DNA of 64,000 nucleotides from PLanc-01 sp034678485 (GTDB taxonomy: Bacteria > Planctomycetota > Phycisphaerae > Sedimentisphaerales > Anaerobacaceae): the NCBI GenBank assembly GCA_034678485.1, contig JAXDBU010000194.1:1-64000 (forward strand), written 5' to 3'. The notes below the pieces were generated by a model. It did no database searches, had not been told where the DNA came from, and worked only from the letters and a program-made list of their open reading frames with translations. How positions within the stretch are numbered: the first letter of the stretch is position 1; each line of letters opens with the position of its first letter. The translations under genes were made by a program, and so were the position numbers. Positions 24,694-33,315 of the stretch are shown piece after piece.

Positions 24694-25899
24694 CTATTTG
24701 GGCAGTGCCGCCTCGAGCTTGGCGAGGGCCTCGGCATCGACCGTCGCCGCATGGAGGTCGCCAAAGATCACGCGGTACTCGTTGTCGCCCGTCTTCCACC
24801 GCAGGAGCACCGAGGCCACATCGCCCGGCTGGACGACGTTGCCGTAGTAAGCAGGCTCTTTCTGTTCGTGCACCAACGTTGCGTAGAAGCCGCCGAGCAT
24901 CTGAACCGACATCATTGGCCGCAGCAGTACCTTGGTCTTCTCGTCCACGGTTTTTGCCTGCTCCAGCGCCTCGCGGAATTTCTGTCCCTCGGGTGTCTCG
25001 CTGTTCTTGAAGTCCGTGACCTTCTGCATCAGACCCATCATGCTCAGCTCCGCAGGGTACTCCCCGGCATACGCGGCGTATTGTCTGAGCCCTTCAATGC
25101 CAGTCTCTTCGGTCATCGCGGGGATCTTGATGCCGTCGGCCGGACCAGCGGTGAAGTCTTCCGGCAGGACCGGATTGAACTCATCCGCACCGACCGGGAC
25201 ATCCCACTGGAAGTCGTACATAGTCCCTTCCATCTCCATCTGTTCGCCGATCTTGATCTTCATGTCCATGCGGACCGGCAGCGAGGTCTTCGCATCCACC
25301 CAGATCTTCACATCGACGTCGCCGAGAGCGTTGCCCGCGTATGCCGGATCAGTCGTCTGAAATCCCTCGACCTCGACACCGTCGATGACGTCCTTGCCGA
25401 GGTCCCGGTACTGGCAGTCGAGGATCTGCCTGACGATCATGCGAGGATCGTTGTTCTGCTTCCGCATCTTCTCGAACATCGAGTCGTCAAGCTCCATCCG
25501 CGTGTACTTCTTCAGCTTGGGCACGACTATCAGCATCAGTTTTTGCTGAGGCAGCACGTACATCTGCTGTTCCAGGTCCACGCCGGTGTTCGGATCGGTC
25601 GTATTCATATCCATCCGCATCCCGTACTCGTTGGCAATCAGGATGGACCCGTTCACGCTCGTGTTCAACGAAACGGAGTCTTGGATCTGGCCCGTGACGT
25701 GCATCTTCATCTTGTACATGAAGGCCTGGATCTGTTCGACCTTCACCAGTACGTCGGCCAGGGCCACACCCGATTGCGTCCCGCTCCATATGGACCAAGC
25801 GCCCAGCGCGGCGATCACCACGGCCGCCAGAGCACCGATTACCTTAGGCGCCGTGTGTCTGGCCCTCGCACCGCCTGTGTTCTCCTCGGTTTCAGCCAT
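24694..25899 (-). CDS. Secreted or anchored sensor-type protein (401 aa), paralogue of the 26135 protein
   Basis: The protein has an N-terminal signal anchor (PKVIGALAAVVIAALGAWSI) and an extracytoplasmic LolA-like domain (EQIQAFMYKMKMHVTGQIQD, then NGSILIANEYGMRMDMNTTD). The C-terminal domain ends in RWKTGDNEYRVIFGDLHAAT and VDAEALAKLEAALPK. Both halves match the 26135 protein, but the zinc-finger part of that protein is missing. I chose the ATG at 25899, which has AGGAG ahead of it. It is probably a duplicate sensor without the anti-sigma part. Function is otherwise unknown. Confidence 0.78.
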   Translation of the reverse strand: MAETEENTGGARARHTAPKVIGALAAVVIAALGAWSIWSGTQSGVALADVLVKVEQIQAFMYKMKMHVTGQIQDSVSLNTSVNGSILIANEYGMRMDMNTTDPNTGVDLEQQMYVLPQQKLMLIVVPKLKKYTRMELDDSMFEKMRKQNNDPRMIVRQILDCQYRDLGKDVIDGVEVEGFQTTDPAYAGNALGDVDVKIWVDAKTSLPVRMDMKIKIGEQMEMEGTMYDFQWDVPVGADEFNPVLPEDFTAGPADGIKIPAMTEETGIEGLRQYAAYAGEYPAELSMMGLMQKVTDFKNSETPEGQKFREALEQAKTVDEKTKVLLRPMMSVQMLGGFYATLVHEQKEPAYYGNVVQPGDVASVLLRWKTGDNEYRVIFGDLHAATVDAEALAKLEAALPK

Positions 25900-26081
25900 G
25901 CTCAATCTCCTCTGACCACAGTTCTCCTGCTTGAACGCGATAGACCCCCTGCAGTATTGTACCCCGCGAGGCTTCCTCAGGTCACCTTCTCTTTGGCCAA
26001 TCTTCGGCCTTTTCCCCAGAATCATCACATCGACGGCATTTGGCGCCCTTCCAGGCGACTGCACTGCGTAGGCCAAAGCAC

Positions 26082-26108
26082 AAGGCCGGACTCCGCTGGC
26101 CCGGCCTT
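26082..26108 (-). terminator. Intrinsic terminator of the 26135 gene
   Basis: AAGGCCGG / CCGGCCTT, an 8-bp stem with an 11-base loop, lies 27 bases past the stop. A T-rich run (TGTGCTTTGG) follows on the minus strand. It belongs to the same hairpin family as 18385 and 24642. Confidence 0.7.
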
Positions 26109-26134
26109 GCATATCCACTGAGCATACTGCCGGA

Positions 26135-27616
26135 CTACTTGGGCAGGGCAGCCTCCAGGGTGGCCAGTGTCTCCGCATCGACCGTGTCGGTGTGCAGGTC
26201 GCCGAAGATGACGCGGTACTCGTTGTCGCCCGTCTTCCACCGCATCAGCGGCAGCTCGATATCCTTCGGCGTGACCACGTCGCCGCGATAGACCGGGTCC
26301 ATTTGCTGCTGGTTCAGGATCATGGGGAACATGTTCAGGGCCATGAGCTTCATCATTCGTTCCTGGCCGGCCCGGATGGCGGCTTCTTTGGATCCCCCTG
26401 CATCCTTGAACTGCTTGAGCTCCTCGCGCCACTGCTGCGCGGCAGGACGGTCGCTCGTGGTCATGGACTCGGCGATCTCCATCGGGAGTTGTCGCAGGCT
26501 GTTGCTGTCGATCGCCTTCGGGTAGTGCCCCGTGAAATCCACCGCCATCTGCAGCGCCTCGATGAAGCCCTTCTCGCTGAAGGATGGCATCTGCGTTCCG
26601 TCCATCCGATCCGCCGTGAAGCCGGCGGGAATCTCGGGCTCGAACGTGCTGGCATCGACCGGCGCGTCCCACTGGTAATCATAGTCCACGGCGCTGGCCC
26701 GGACGCCTTCGCCGACCTCCATCTCGGTCTCGGACCAGACCGGCAGCCAGGTCTCGACATCGACCCACAACGTCCCGCGTATACTCTTGAATGAGCCGCT
26801 CATGAAGCCTGGATCCGTGGTCTCGAATCCCTGGACCTTTCTGCCATCGATCACCGAGGTCCCCAGCTCCCGGTACTGGTGCCCCAGCATCGTCTTGACG
26901 ATCTCCCGCGGGTCGCGGTTCTTGGTCTGTGCATTTTCCAGCGTGGCGTCGTCGAACGTCATCCGGCCATACTGTTTGTCCGCCAGGTTGACTGTGACTA
27001 CGATCTTCTTCTGCGGCAGCAAGTACGTCCTGAGTTGGATCGGCGTCTCCTGGCCGTCGTGCGAGTGCACGCCGGTCTGATCGATCCGCATCCCGTATTC
27101 GTTCGACACGAACACGGTGCTCTCGATCCTGGTCGTGCCTGTCATGGAGTCTTCCGTTGTCATCTTCGTCTTGTACACATACGCCTGAATCTGTTCGACC
27201 CTGGCCAGGACTTGGGCCAACGCGATGGACTCGGTGCCTGTCCAAAACATCACGCCAATTGCGCAGGCGACGATTACAATCGCTGCGGCTGCCACTCTTA
27301 TCATTGGATTCCTCATAATCAATCTCCTGATGCGAAGACCCATCCCGGCCTGTGCGGCCGACTTGAGCCTTGCGCTCTGTTCTCGGATGATTCGGTTCAT
27401 CACTTCGTCTTCGAATGGAGACGCAACGTCTTGCGACTCCACCGCCAGCGTCCTGCCGTTGTTGACCAGGCGTTCTCGAAGGGTCTGCAGCCCCTGGAAC
27501 TCCTCCCGGCAGGTTTCACACGCATTCAGGTGTTCCTTGACGGCCCGCTTCTGGGAATCATCCAGCAGCCCCTCAAGGCTCGCCACCAACAGTTCCTTGC
27601 ACTCTGCGCAGTTCAT
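26135..27616 (-). CDS. Membrane anti-sigma factor with zinc finger and LolA-like sensor
   Basis: The 493-residue protein has the HxxxCxxC core (HLNACETC, His29, Cys33, Cys36) of zf-HC2, with the extra N-terminal pair Cys3 and Cys6. A linker leads to a membrane helix at about 106-124 (IRVAAAAIVIVACAIGVMF). The outer domain (EQIQAYVYKTKMTTEDSMTG, then VSNEYGMRIDQTGVHSH) is followed by the RWKTGDNEYRVIFGDLHTDT ending. It overlaps the sigma gene by ATGA. It likely holds the sigma factor inactive until an envelope signal arrives. Confidence 0.88.
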   Translation of the reverse strand: MNCAECKELLVASLEGLLDDSQKRAVKEHLNACETCREEFQGLQTLRERLVNNGRTLAVESQDVASPFEDEVMNRIIREQSARLKSAAQAGMGLRIRRLIMRNPMIRVAAAAIVIVACAIGVMFWTGTESIALAQVLARVEQIQAYVYKTKMTTEDSMTGTTRIESTVFVSNEYGMRIDQTGVHSHDGQETPIQLRTYLLPQKKIVVTVNLADKQYGRMTFDDATLENAQTKNRDPREIVKTMLGHQYRELGTSVIDGRKVQGFETTDPGFMSGSFKSIRGTLWVDVETWLPVWSETEMEVGEGVRASAVDYDYQWDAPVDASTFEPEIPAGFTADRMDGTQMPSFSEKGFIEALQMAVDFTGHYPKAIDSNSLRQLPMEIAESMTTSDRPAAQQWREELKQFKDAGGSKEAAIRAGQERMMKLMALNMFPMILNQQQMDPVYRGDVVTPKDIELPLMRWKTGDNEYRVIFGDLHTDTVDAETLATLEAALPK

Positions 27617-28152
27617 GCTTGCACCTCATTGACAGTCTGCCGCTGCAGGGAATCCCGCAGCAGGGCATAGGCCCGCGAAAGCGTCTTGGTCACCGTGCCC
27701 AGAGGCGTATCGAGCTTTTCCGCGATCCCGCCGCACGATAGTCCGCCATAGTATCGCAGCAGAATCACCGTTCGATACGCCTCGGGCAAGGCCGCGATCG
27801 CCGCTTCGAGAGCGTAATCCTGCGAGAGTTCCGGTTGGGGCGCCTCTTCACAGAACGCGCGGACGGACTCGCGCTTGCGGCGAATTTGCTCCGCTCGCTG
27901 CTGCTCCTTCGCCACGTTGTCCGCGATGCCGAGCAGCCACGGGAGGAACGACTCGGGCTTCTTGAGCGTGTCCATCTTGAAATACGCCCGAACCAGGGTT
28001 TCCTGGGCGGCTTCCTCAGCACGATCCCGACGACCCAGCTTGCCGGCAAGATGGGCCAACAGGATCGGCTGATACCGCCGGACCAGGTGGCGAAAGTCAT
28101 CTGGATGGCCATCCAGACATCGCTCGACATAGTACTTGTCCGTTTCCGTCAT
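27613..28152 (-). CDS. ECF RNA polymerase sigma factor
   Basis: The 179-residue protein has region 2 (RDRAEEAAQETLVRAYFKMD, then LPWLLGIADNVAKEQQRAEQ) and region 4 (LPEAYRTVILLRYYGGLSCG, then GTVTKTLSRAYALLRDSL). The ATG at 28152 (MTETDKYYVERC) has GAGGTG upstream, whereas further upstream the frame runs into repeats. It overlaps its anti-sigma gene. Confidence 0.9.
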   Translation of the reverse strand: MTETDKYYVERCLDGHPDDFRHLVRRYQPILLAHLAGKLGRRDRAEEAAQETLVRAYFKMDTLKKPESFLPWLLGIADNVAKEQQRAEQIRRKRESVRAFCEEAPQPELSQDYALEAAIAALPEAYRTVILLRYYGGLSCGGIAEKLDTPLGTVTKTLSRAYALLRDSLQRQTVNEVQA

Positions 28153-28290
28153 GAGACACCTCACCACACTCTCAACGATTACGTTCTCGCTATATAGTGT
28201 GCCTCCAGACGGTTTTGCGACATAAACACGACCCAGGCGAGAGAATCCCATGGTACGGCCGATCTGCCCTTTTGCGGCGGCCGGGGCTCT

Positions 28291-28410
28291 TGTCATCCTG
28301 AGCGGAAGCGAAGGATCTGGGCCAGGGAGCGAGAACAACGCTGCGATGCGCGCTCGTCATACGTGCCTTCTTCGTCCCGGGCCGGATGCTTCACATCGTT
28401 CAGCATGACA
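28291..28410. repeat. Solo copy of an inverted-repeat element (about 120 bp)
   Basis: The left end TGTCATCCTGAGCGGAAGCG is an imperfect inverted match of the right end (CAGCATGACA). The interior (GCCAGGGAGCGAGAACAACG then CTGCGATGCG) is nearly the same as at 28961-29080. It carries no gene and looks like a non-autonomous or deleted form of the element at 28448-28920. Confidence 0.8.
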
Positions 28411-28447
28411 AACGCCGGAGACTCAGCCCAAAGCCGCGCCGTGCTCT

Positions 28448-28920
28448 TGTCATCCTGAGCGCAAGCGAAGAGCCTGCCCTGAGTCTTCCGAAGGGATCTG
28501 GCCTGCGAGGGAGAACAATGCTAAGATGTCAGCATGCCTGGAAGCAGAACCTACTATGTCTACATCCTGACCAACAGATCCGGTACGCTCTACACCGGCA
28601 TCACAGGAAACCTCCGGGCCCGCGTCTGGCAGCATCGGACCAAGCAGATCGAGGGATTCACGCAGCGATACAACATCGACAGGCTACTCTACTACGAGAC
28701 GTTCCAGGACGTGTGGTCGGCCATCGCTCGGGAAAAGCAGATCAAGGGCTGGGTACGCCGCAAGAAGCTGGACTTGATCGCAACGGTGAATCCCGACTGG
28801 CAGGACTTGAGCGAGGGCTGGTACACGCCGGAACAGTTGCGCGAGGGGAACACCGACGGACATGCTTCGTGAGTGACCTCTCCTCCGCAAGCCAGATGCT
28901 TCGCTTCGCTCAGCATGACA
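28448..28920 (+). mobile_element. Inverted-repeat element carrying a GIY-YIG nuclease gene
   Basis: The left end (TGTCATCCTGAGCGCAAGCG), including GAGAACAATGCTAAGATG, matches the solo copies just upstream and downstream. The right end (GCCAGATGCTTCGCTTCGCT then CAGCATGACA) matches their right ends. Where the solo copies have about 40 bases of unrelated middle, this copy has the whole GIY-YIG gene. The gene therefore sits precisely inside the element. No direct target duplication was seen. Confidence 0.7.
28534..28872 (+). CDS. Single-domain GIY-YIG nuclease inside the repeat element
   Basis: The 112-residue protein is a UPF0213/YhbQ-like GIY-YIG domain: YYVYILTNRSG (GIY strand), LYTGITGNLRARVWQHR (YIG strand, helix with the catalytic Arg), and YYETFQDVWSAIAREKQIKG with Glu as likely metal ligand. 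No DNA-binding domain is attached. The family includes small nucleases and close relatives of homing endonucleases. It is the only gene in the repeat element and reads out from inside it. Whether it nicks the element ends is unknown. The start ATG at 28534 follows GATGTCAGC with no clear RBS. Confidence 0.88.
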   Translation: MPGSRTYYVYILTNRSGTLYTGITGNLRARVWQHRTKQIEGFTQRYNIDRLLYYETFQDVWSAIAREKQIKGWVRRKKLDLIATVNPDWQDLSEGWYTPEQLREGNTDGHAS

Positions 28921-28960
28921 AGTCCCCCCTCTGGTTTGCCTGGAGACACGTGTGTGCCTT

Positions 28961-29080
28961 TGTCATCCTGAGCGACAGCGAAGGACCTGGGCCGGGAGTG
29001 GAGAGGACGCTGCGATGCGTACCCGTCGTGTGTGGGGCTTCTCTACCTCGGGCCGGATGCTTCACTGCGTTCACCATGAC
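28961..29080. repeat. Solo copy of the same inverted-repeat element
   Basis: Bases 28961-28990 (TGTCATCCTGAGCGACAGCG then AAGGACCTGG) and 29051-29080 (GCCGGATGCTTCACTGCGTT then CACCATGAC) repeat the ends of the copy at 28291. The interior CGCTGCGATGCG is shared. No coding capacity. Length is equal to that of the first solo copy within a base or two. Confidence 0.8.
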
Positions 29081-29093
29081 GAGAAGGCCGGGC

Positions 29094-29570
29094 CTATCTC
29101 TCGTATCCCTCGTCCGGCGGGAGGTCCTTGCTCGCCGCCGCCTGCTTCGAGAGTTCGTCGCAGATCTCGTTCCACCGGTGTCCGGCGTGGCCCTTGACCC
29201 AGACGAATTTCACCGTGTGACGTGAACAGGCGGTCAGCAGTCGCTCCCAGAGGTCCGGATTGACGGCCTCGTCTGTCTTGTTTCGGCACCATCCGTGAGC
29301 TTTCCATCGCTCGACCCAGCCCAAGCTCATCGCGTCCACGAGGTACTTCGAGTCGCTGTGCAACGTCACCAAGCAGGGACTCTTGAGGGCCTCCAGGGCC
29401 ACGATGGCCGCCATGATTTCCATGCGGTTGTTGGTGGTCCGGCGGAATCCGCCCGAAAGGCGCTTCTCGTGCTCGCCGTAGCGGAGCACGACGCCGTAGC
29501 CGCCGGGACCGGGATTGCCGAGACACCCGCCGTCTGTGTAGATACTGACGCTCTTCTTCTGATCCTGCAT
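29094..29570 (-). CDS. rnhA: Ribonuclease HI
   Basis: The 158-residue protein hydrolyses RNA in RNA/DNA hybrids. The DEDD active site is visible: SIYTDGGCLGNPGPGGYG with Asp13, NNRMEIMAA with Glu51, LHSDSKYLVDA with Asp73, and AGHRWNEICDELSKQAA with the final Asp. It has the usual length of a bacterial type 1 enzyme. It ends about 14 bases from the solo repeat element. Codon use and motif quality indicate a functional housekeeping gene. Confidence 0.92.
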   Translation of the reverse strand: MQDQKKSVSIYTDGGCLGNPGPGGYGVVLRYGEHEKRLSGGFRRTTNNRMEIMAAIVALEALKSPCLVTLHSDSKYLVDAMSLGWVERWKAHGWCRNKTDEAVNPDLWERLLTACSRHTVKFVWVKGHAGHRWNEICDELSKQAAASKDLPPDEGYER

Positions 29571-29781
29571 GGTCGAGGCGATTCCGATTCCTACTGCTGC
29601 GTTGAGTGTGAAATGGGGGTGAGCCGATAGAGCCCTGCGCCGTGGAAAGGCAGGTCGCGCGCGAACTCCTTCTCGAAGACGCCGAGGTCTCTGCCGCCAG
29701 AGAAGGCATATTTGCCCCCAGCCTTTACGGACTATTGCGAGGATTCCAGGAGGTCTTTCCCAACAGAAGCCCGAAGAGCAC

Positions 29782-32700
29782 TCACGGCTTGTTTATCGAG
29801 AAGACCTGTGTTGCCCGCAGAGTCACCGGCCCGAGCAGGCCCGATTCGAGCAATGGCTCGTCCTTTTTCCAGAGTCGCCAGCTCGTGAAGGTCACTCGCC
29901 CGGTGGGACTGGGGTTGCCTTCGAGCAGCCACTGCGGCCATTTCTTCAGGGTGCCGTTGTCGTTGCGTTCGCTATCTTCGGGCAGTTGTTCATCGCCGAT
30001 CATCCGATTGGGCCACAGATTGACGACCCGCACCTCCAGTTCGTTGTCGCCTGCCTTCGCAGCGTCGGTAATGTCCACCACGAACGGCGGCTTCCATAGT
30101 ACGGGCAGAGTCTTGCCGTTGAGCCGGGCCTCGGCCATGGTCTGGACCTTGCCCAGATCGAGGCAGAGCCTCTTGCCCTTGCCCAGCATCTTGCGAGGCA
30201 CCGTGAGGGTCCGCGTATAGGTGGCTTCGCCGGAGTAGAACTTCACGCCGGGATCGCTGTGCTCGCTCCACGAGACCAACTCGTCGAGCGTGATTTCTGC
30301 TGGAGCGCCACCACCCGGCGCAAATCGCACTTGCCACGGCCCGGCAACCTCCACCTGCGATTCAACCGTCTTGGCCGTCACCCGCCGGACCTTGCCGGAG
30401 GCGGTCACCAGATCGTATTTGCCCGGCTCGCGGGCTTCCACGGAGACTTTCCCTTTCGCATCGGCTCGGACCCACACCGGCGCCCCCGCCGGAACGATCA
30501 GCGGCGAGAAATCGATCGTCTCCGGGTCCTTGCCGGACAGGTGCTTCTGTTGGCCGTCTTCAACGTAGTCGATCTCGAGCGTCTTGACGATGCCGTACGC
30601 CGGATCGTCGCCCTGTGCCATGAGCGCGACCTTGAAGCTGCTTTCGCCGGAATCGACCAGACGCTGCACCTTCTCTCGCACGTCCCGCGTGCGTTTCGGG
30701 TCGTCGAGCACGCCGTAGAGCGCCTTCTCGACCGTGACGGTCACCGCCTCCTCGCTCAGATGGATGAGGACCGCGTCCTGGGCCCGCACGTGGAACTTGC
30801 GCCCCTCCACCTGATAGTCCACTGCGAGGGTTTTCGCGACGTCGGGCGAGGGATCATCTCCTTCGGCCATCGCGCTCGCGAGGAAGCCCAGTTGACCCGC
30901 ATCGACTTTGTCCTGGACTCTCGCGGTCACGTCGCGAGTCCGCGCCGGGTCGTCGAGCACGCCGTAGAGCGCTTTGAGCACGACGATCTTCGCTGGAGGC
31001 TTGGGCATTGCGGAGAGAAGCTCCTTGCCCTCGTGCTTCACGAGAACCACCGGGTCACTCTTGCCTGCCCGCTCGCGGAACACGACGAACACCGATCCGC
31101 TCGGCGCGAACGGCACCACGACGTGCGTCCGGCCGTCTTTCTGCACCCACATCGCGGCGCGTTCGATGCGTCCGCAGTCGGGCCACCAGAACTCGGGAAT
31201 CCTGCCTGTGACCCGGAAGCTGCACGTCGTCGTGAACTCGTAGGGCTCAAGATTCGCGACGAAATAAATCTCCGCTTCCGGCGTGGTACGATGGAGGAAC
31301 CGCAAGGGCCAGCCGGCGGTAAAGTCGGCGGGCACACCCGATCCCTCGAGCACCTTCTCCGCCGAATTGCTCCAGACAACACGGCCTTCGCCCAGGCGAT
31401 GCTCTTTCACTTTCTGCCCGTCGGCCTCGCCCCACAGCTCCGCTGCAAGCTGCTTCACCTCCCCGTCGCATTGCGGATATCCGCTCAGACTCGGGGACGC
31501 GGACGGCTTGGGCCCGAGCACGGTCGCGCCCGCCTGGACCAGCTCCTTCAGTTTGCGCAGCAGTCCCGGCGTCATCGTCTGCGAGTTGGGCAGCACAAGC
31601 ATGCGGTAGCTCATGCCGTCGGGCAGAACGATGCGACCGTCCTTCACCGTCATACGAGTGAGCACCGCATCAGCGGTGCACTCGTCCCAATCGTAGCCCT
31701 GGCGTTCGTAGTAGCCGAAGCCTTGCGGCGGCGCTTCCGACTGGACGCGGCAGGTATCCGCGACAAAGAGCCCCTGGCGAAGCATGTATTGACAGCGCGA
31801 CAGATACGTGTGCCACTGCGGCGTCCACTCCCACCAGGTCTGCGTGCGTTCGTAGTGCTGGCCCCACGGACCCATGGTCATGCCCGGTCGGCGACCGTCC
31901 GTCCACGGTTGCATCGCATAGCGGTGGAAGACGAAGCGGTTGATGCCCTCGCAGAAAGCGCGATCGCCGTGGGATTTCAGGATCGCGGGGTGCTCCAGCC
32001 ATCGCTCGTGGTCGCCGGAGGTGAAGGCCTCCGCGCCGATGATGCGCTTGCCGTAGACATGTCCAGCCGAAGCCATGCCACGACACGTCTCAATCGCCCC
32101 GCCGCTCGGGGTCCAGAACTCGCCCATCGGCTCATCCGACTGCCCGCCGGAGGGGATCGCGTCGCAGGGGCCGCCGTAGGCTTCCACGGTGAAGCGCATG
32201 CCCGCGGCGTTGGCCAGCTCGTGCATGCGACCCGCGTAGTTCTCGATCACCAGCTCCGAGATCGTCTGGCGCAGGTCCCACAGGAATCGCTCGGAGACTT
32301 CCAGACAACCGACGACGCGCCCCGTCATGACGGGCAGGAAGGGCAACAGATCGTAGCCGCGCCGCCGTTGAAATTCCTCGCGCATCTTCGCGGTCCAGTT
32401 CTGAGAACCGTTCTCCCAACTGTCGATGTGCGTAGCGGCCAGGCCGCCTTCGTGTTGGCCGGGACGGATGCCGGTGTCTGCGACGAGCTTCGCCATCATG
32501 CGGGTGAAATTCGCTTCGATGCCTTCGGTGCTGAGCTTGTCGCATTCGAGGCCGCGACCGGTCTTGGGCGCAGGGGCGTTCTCGACGCCCGTGCTGGTGT
32601 GGCCGAAGCGGACGATGGTCCACCGGCCGGCGGGCACGTCCCACGTGACCTTGCCGGAGGCGTCCATCCGGTCCGTCAAGTTGACGACCGCATCCTGCGC

Positions 32701-33315
32701 AACGATCTGCTCGGGGGACAGGTCCGTCCGGGCCGGTTTGCGACTGCTGCGTCTCTGAAACGCGGCCTTCGATTGGATATCCGCGATGCGGTACTCGCCG
32801 ACGGCAGGGAAAGCCAGTACTGCAATGTCACGGTAGAAGTCCGCAGTCGCCTGCGGCTGCGACAGCCCGTCCTCGAATCGCGTCGGGCCGGTGACCTCGG
32901 TCTCGGTCCAGACGACTTCCTGCATGGACTCTTGGGGCTTGATCCAGGGTCCACCGCTGCCGTTCCAGCCGGCGTCGTTGTTCATGTTCACTTCGAGACC
33001 GAGGCGTTTCGCCTCCGTGTGAACGTGCCGGAAGAGATCGCGCCATGGCTCGCCCATGAAATCCATGGGCCCGACGGGCGCGCCCTGATCCACCTCCATG
33101 ATGAGCACGCCGGCCACGCCGACGCGCTTCATCGCTTCGAGGTCCGCGGTAATGCCCTCGCGGGTGATATTGCCGTTGAGCCAGAACCAGTAGACCCAGG
33201 GACGAGCCTCCACCGGCGGCTCGCGAAAACCGCGATCCAGCGACCCGGCGCGAGCCAGACCAGAGAAGGAAGCTGCAAACAGAAGAATGGTCAGGGTGGT
33301 CAGAATCGTTTTCAT
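29782..33315 (-). CDS. Secreted GH106-like alpha-L-rhamnosidase
   Basis: The 1177-residue protein has a signal peptide (MKTILTTLTILLFAASFSGL) and the N-terminal pattern of GH106: WVYWFWLNGNITREGITADL, then VLIMEVDQGAP, LGLEVNMNNDAGWNGSGGPW and IKPQESMQEVVWTETEV. The middle has a (beta/alpha)8-type domain with GAIETCRGMASAGHVYGKRI and DRAFCEGINRFVFHRYAMQP. Near residues 780-900 are two tandem copies of a KALYGVLDDPxRTRDV module similar to DUF3395-like domains. A C-terminal beta-sandwich (LCLDLGKVQTMAEARLNGK) follows. It should release rhamnose from plant pectin or algal polysaccharide. The exact substrate is not readable. Confidence 0.72.
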   Translation of the reverse strand: MKTILTTLTILLFAASFSGLARAGSLDRGFREPPVEARPWVYWFWLNGNITREGITADLEAMKRVGVAGVLIMEVDQGAPVGPMDFMGEPWRDLFRHVHTEAKRLGLEVNMNNDAGWNGSGGPWIKPQESMQEVVWTETEVTGPTRFEDGLSQPQATADFYRDIAVLAFPAVGEYRIADIQSKAAFQRRSSRKPARTDLSPEQIVAQDAVVNLTDRMDASGKVTWDVPAGRWTIVRFGHTSTGVENAPAPKTGRGLECDKLSTEGIEANFTRMMAKLVADTGIRPGQHEGGLAATHIDSWENGSQNWTAKMREEFQRRRGYDLLPFLPVMTGRVVGCLEVSERFLWDLRQTISELVIENYAGRMHELANAAGMRFTVEAYGGPCDAIPSGGQSDEPMGEFWTPSGGAIETCRGMASAGHVYGKRIIGAEAFTSGDHERWLEHPAILKSHGDRAFCEGINRFVFHRYAMQPWTDGRRPGMTMGPWGQHYERTQTWWEWTPQWHTYLSRCQYMLRQGLFVADTCRVQSEAPPQGFGYYERQGYDWDECTADAVLTRMTVKDGRIVLPDGMSYRMLVLPNSQTMTPGLLRKLKELVQAGATVLGPKPSASPSLSGYPQCDGEVKQLAAELWGEADGQKVKEHRLGEGRVVWSNSAEKVLEGSGVPADFTAGWPLRFLHRTTPEAEIYFVANLEPYEFTTTCSFRVTGRIPEFWWPDCGRIERAAMWVQKDGRTHVVVPFAPSGSVFVVFRERAGKSDPVVLVKHEGKELLSAMPKPPAKIVVLKALYGVLDDPARTRDVTARVQDKVDAGQLGFLASAMAEGDDPSPDVAKTLAVDYQVEGRKFHVRAQDAVLIHLSEEAVTVTVEKALYGVLDDPKRTRDVREKVQRLVDSGESSFKVALMAQGDDPAYGIVKTLEIDYVEDGQQKHLSGKDPETIDFSPLIVPAGAPVWVRADAKGKVSVEAREPGKYDLVTASGKVRRVTAKTVESQVEVAGPWQVRFAPGGGAPAEITLDELVSWSEHSDPGVKFYSGEATYTRTLTVPRKMLGKGKRLCLDLGKVQTMAEARLNGKTLPVLWKPPFVVDITDAAKAGDNELEVRVVNLWPNRMIGDEQLPEDSERNDNGTLKKWPQWLLEGNPSPTGRVTFTSWRLWKKDEPLLESGLLGPVTLRATQVFSINKP

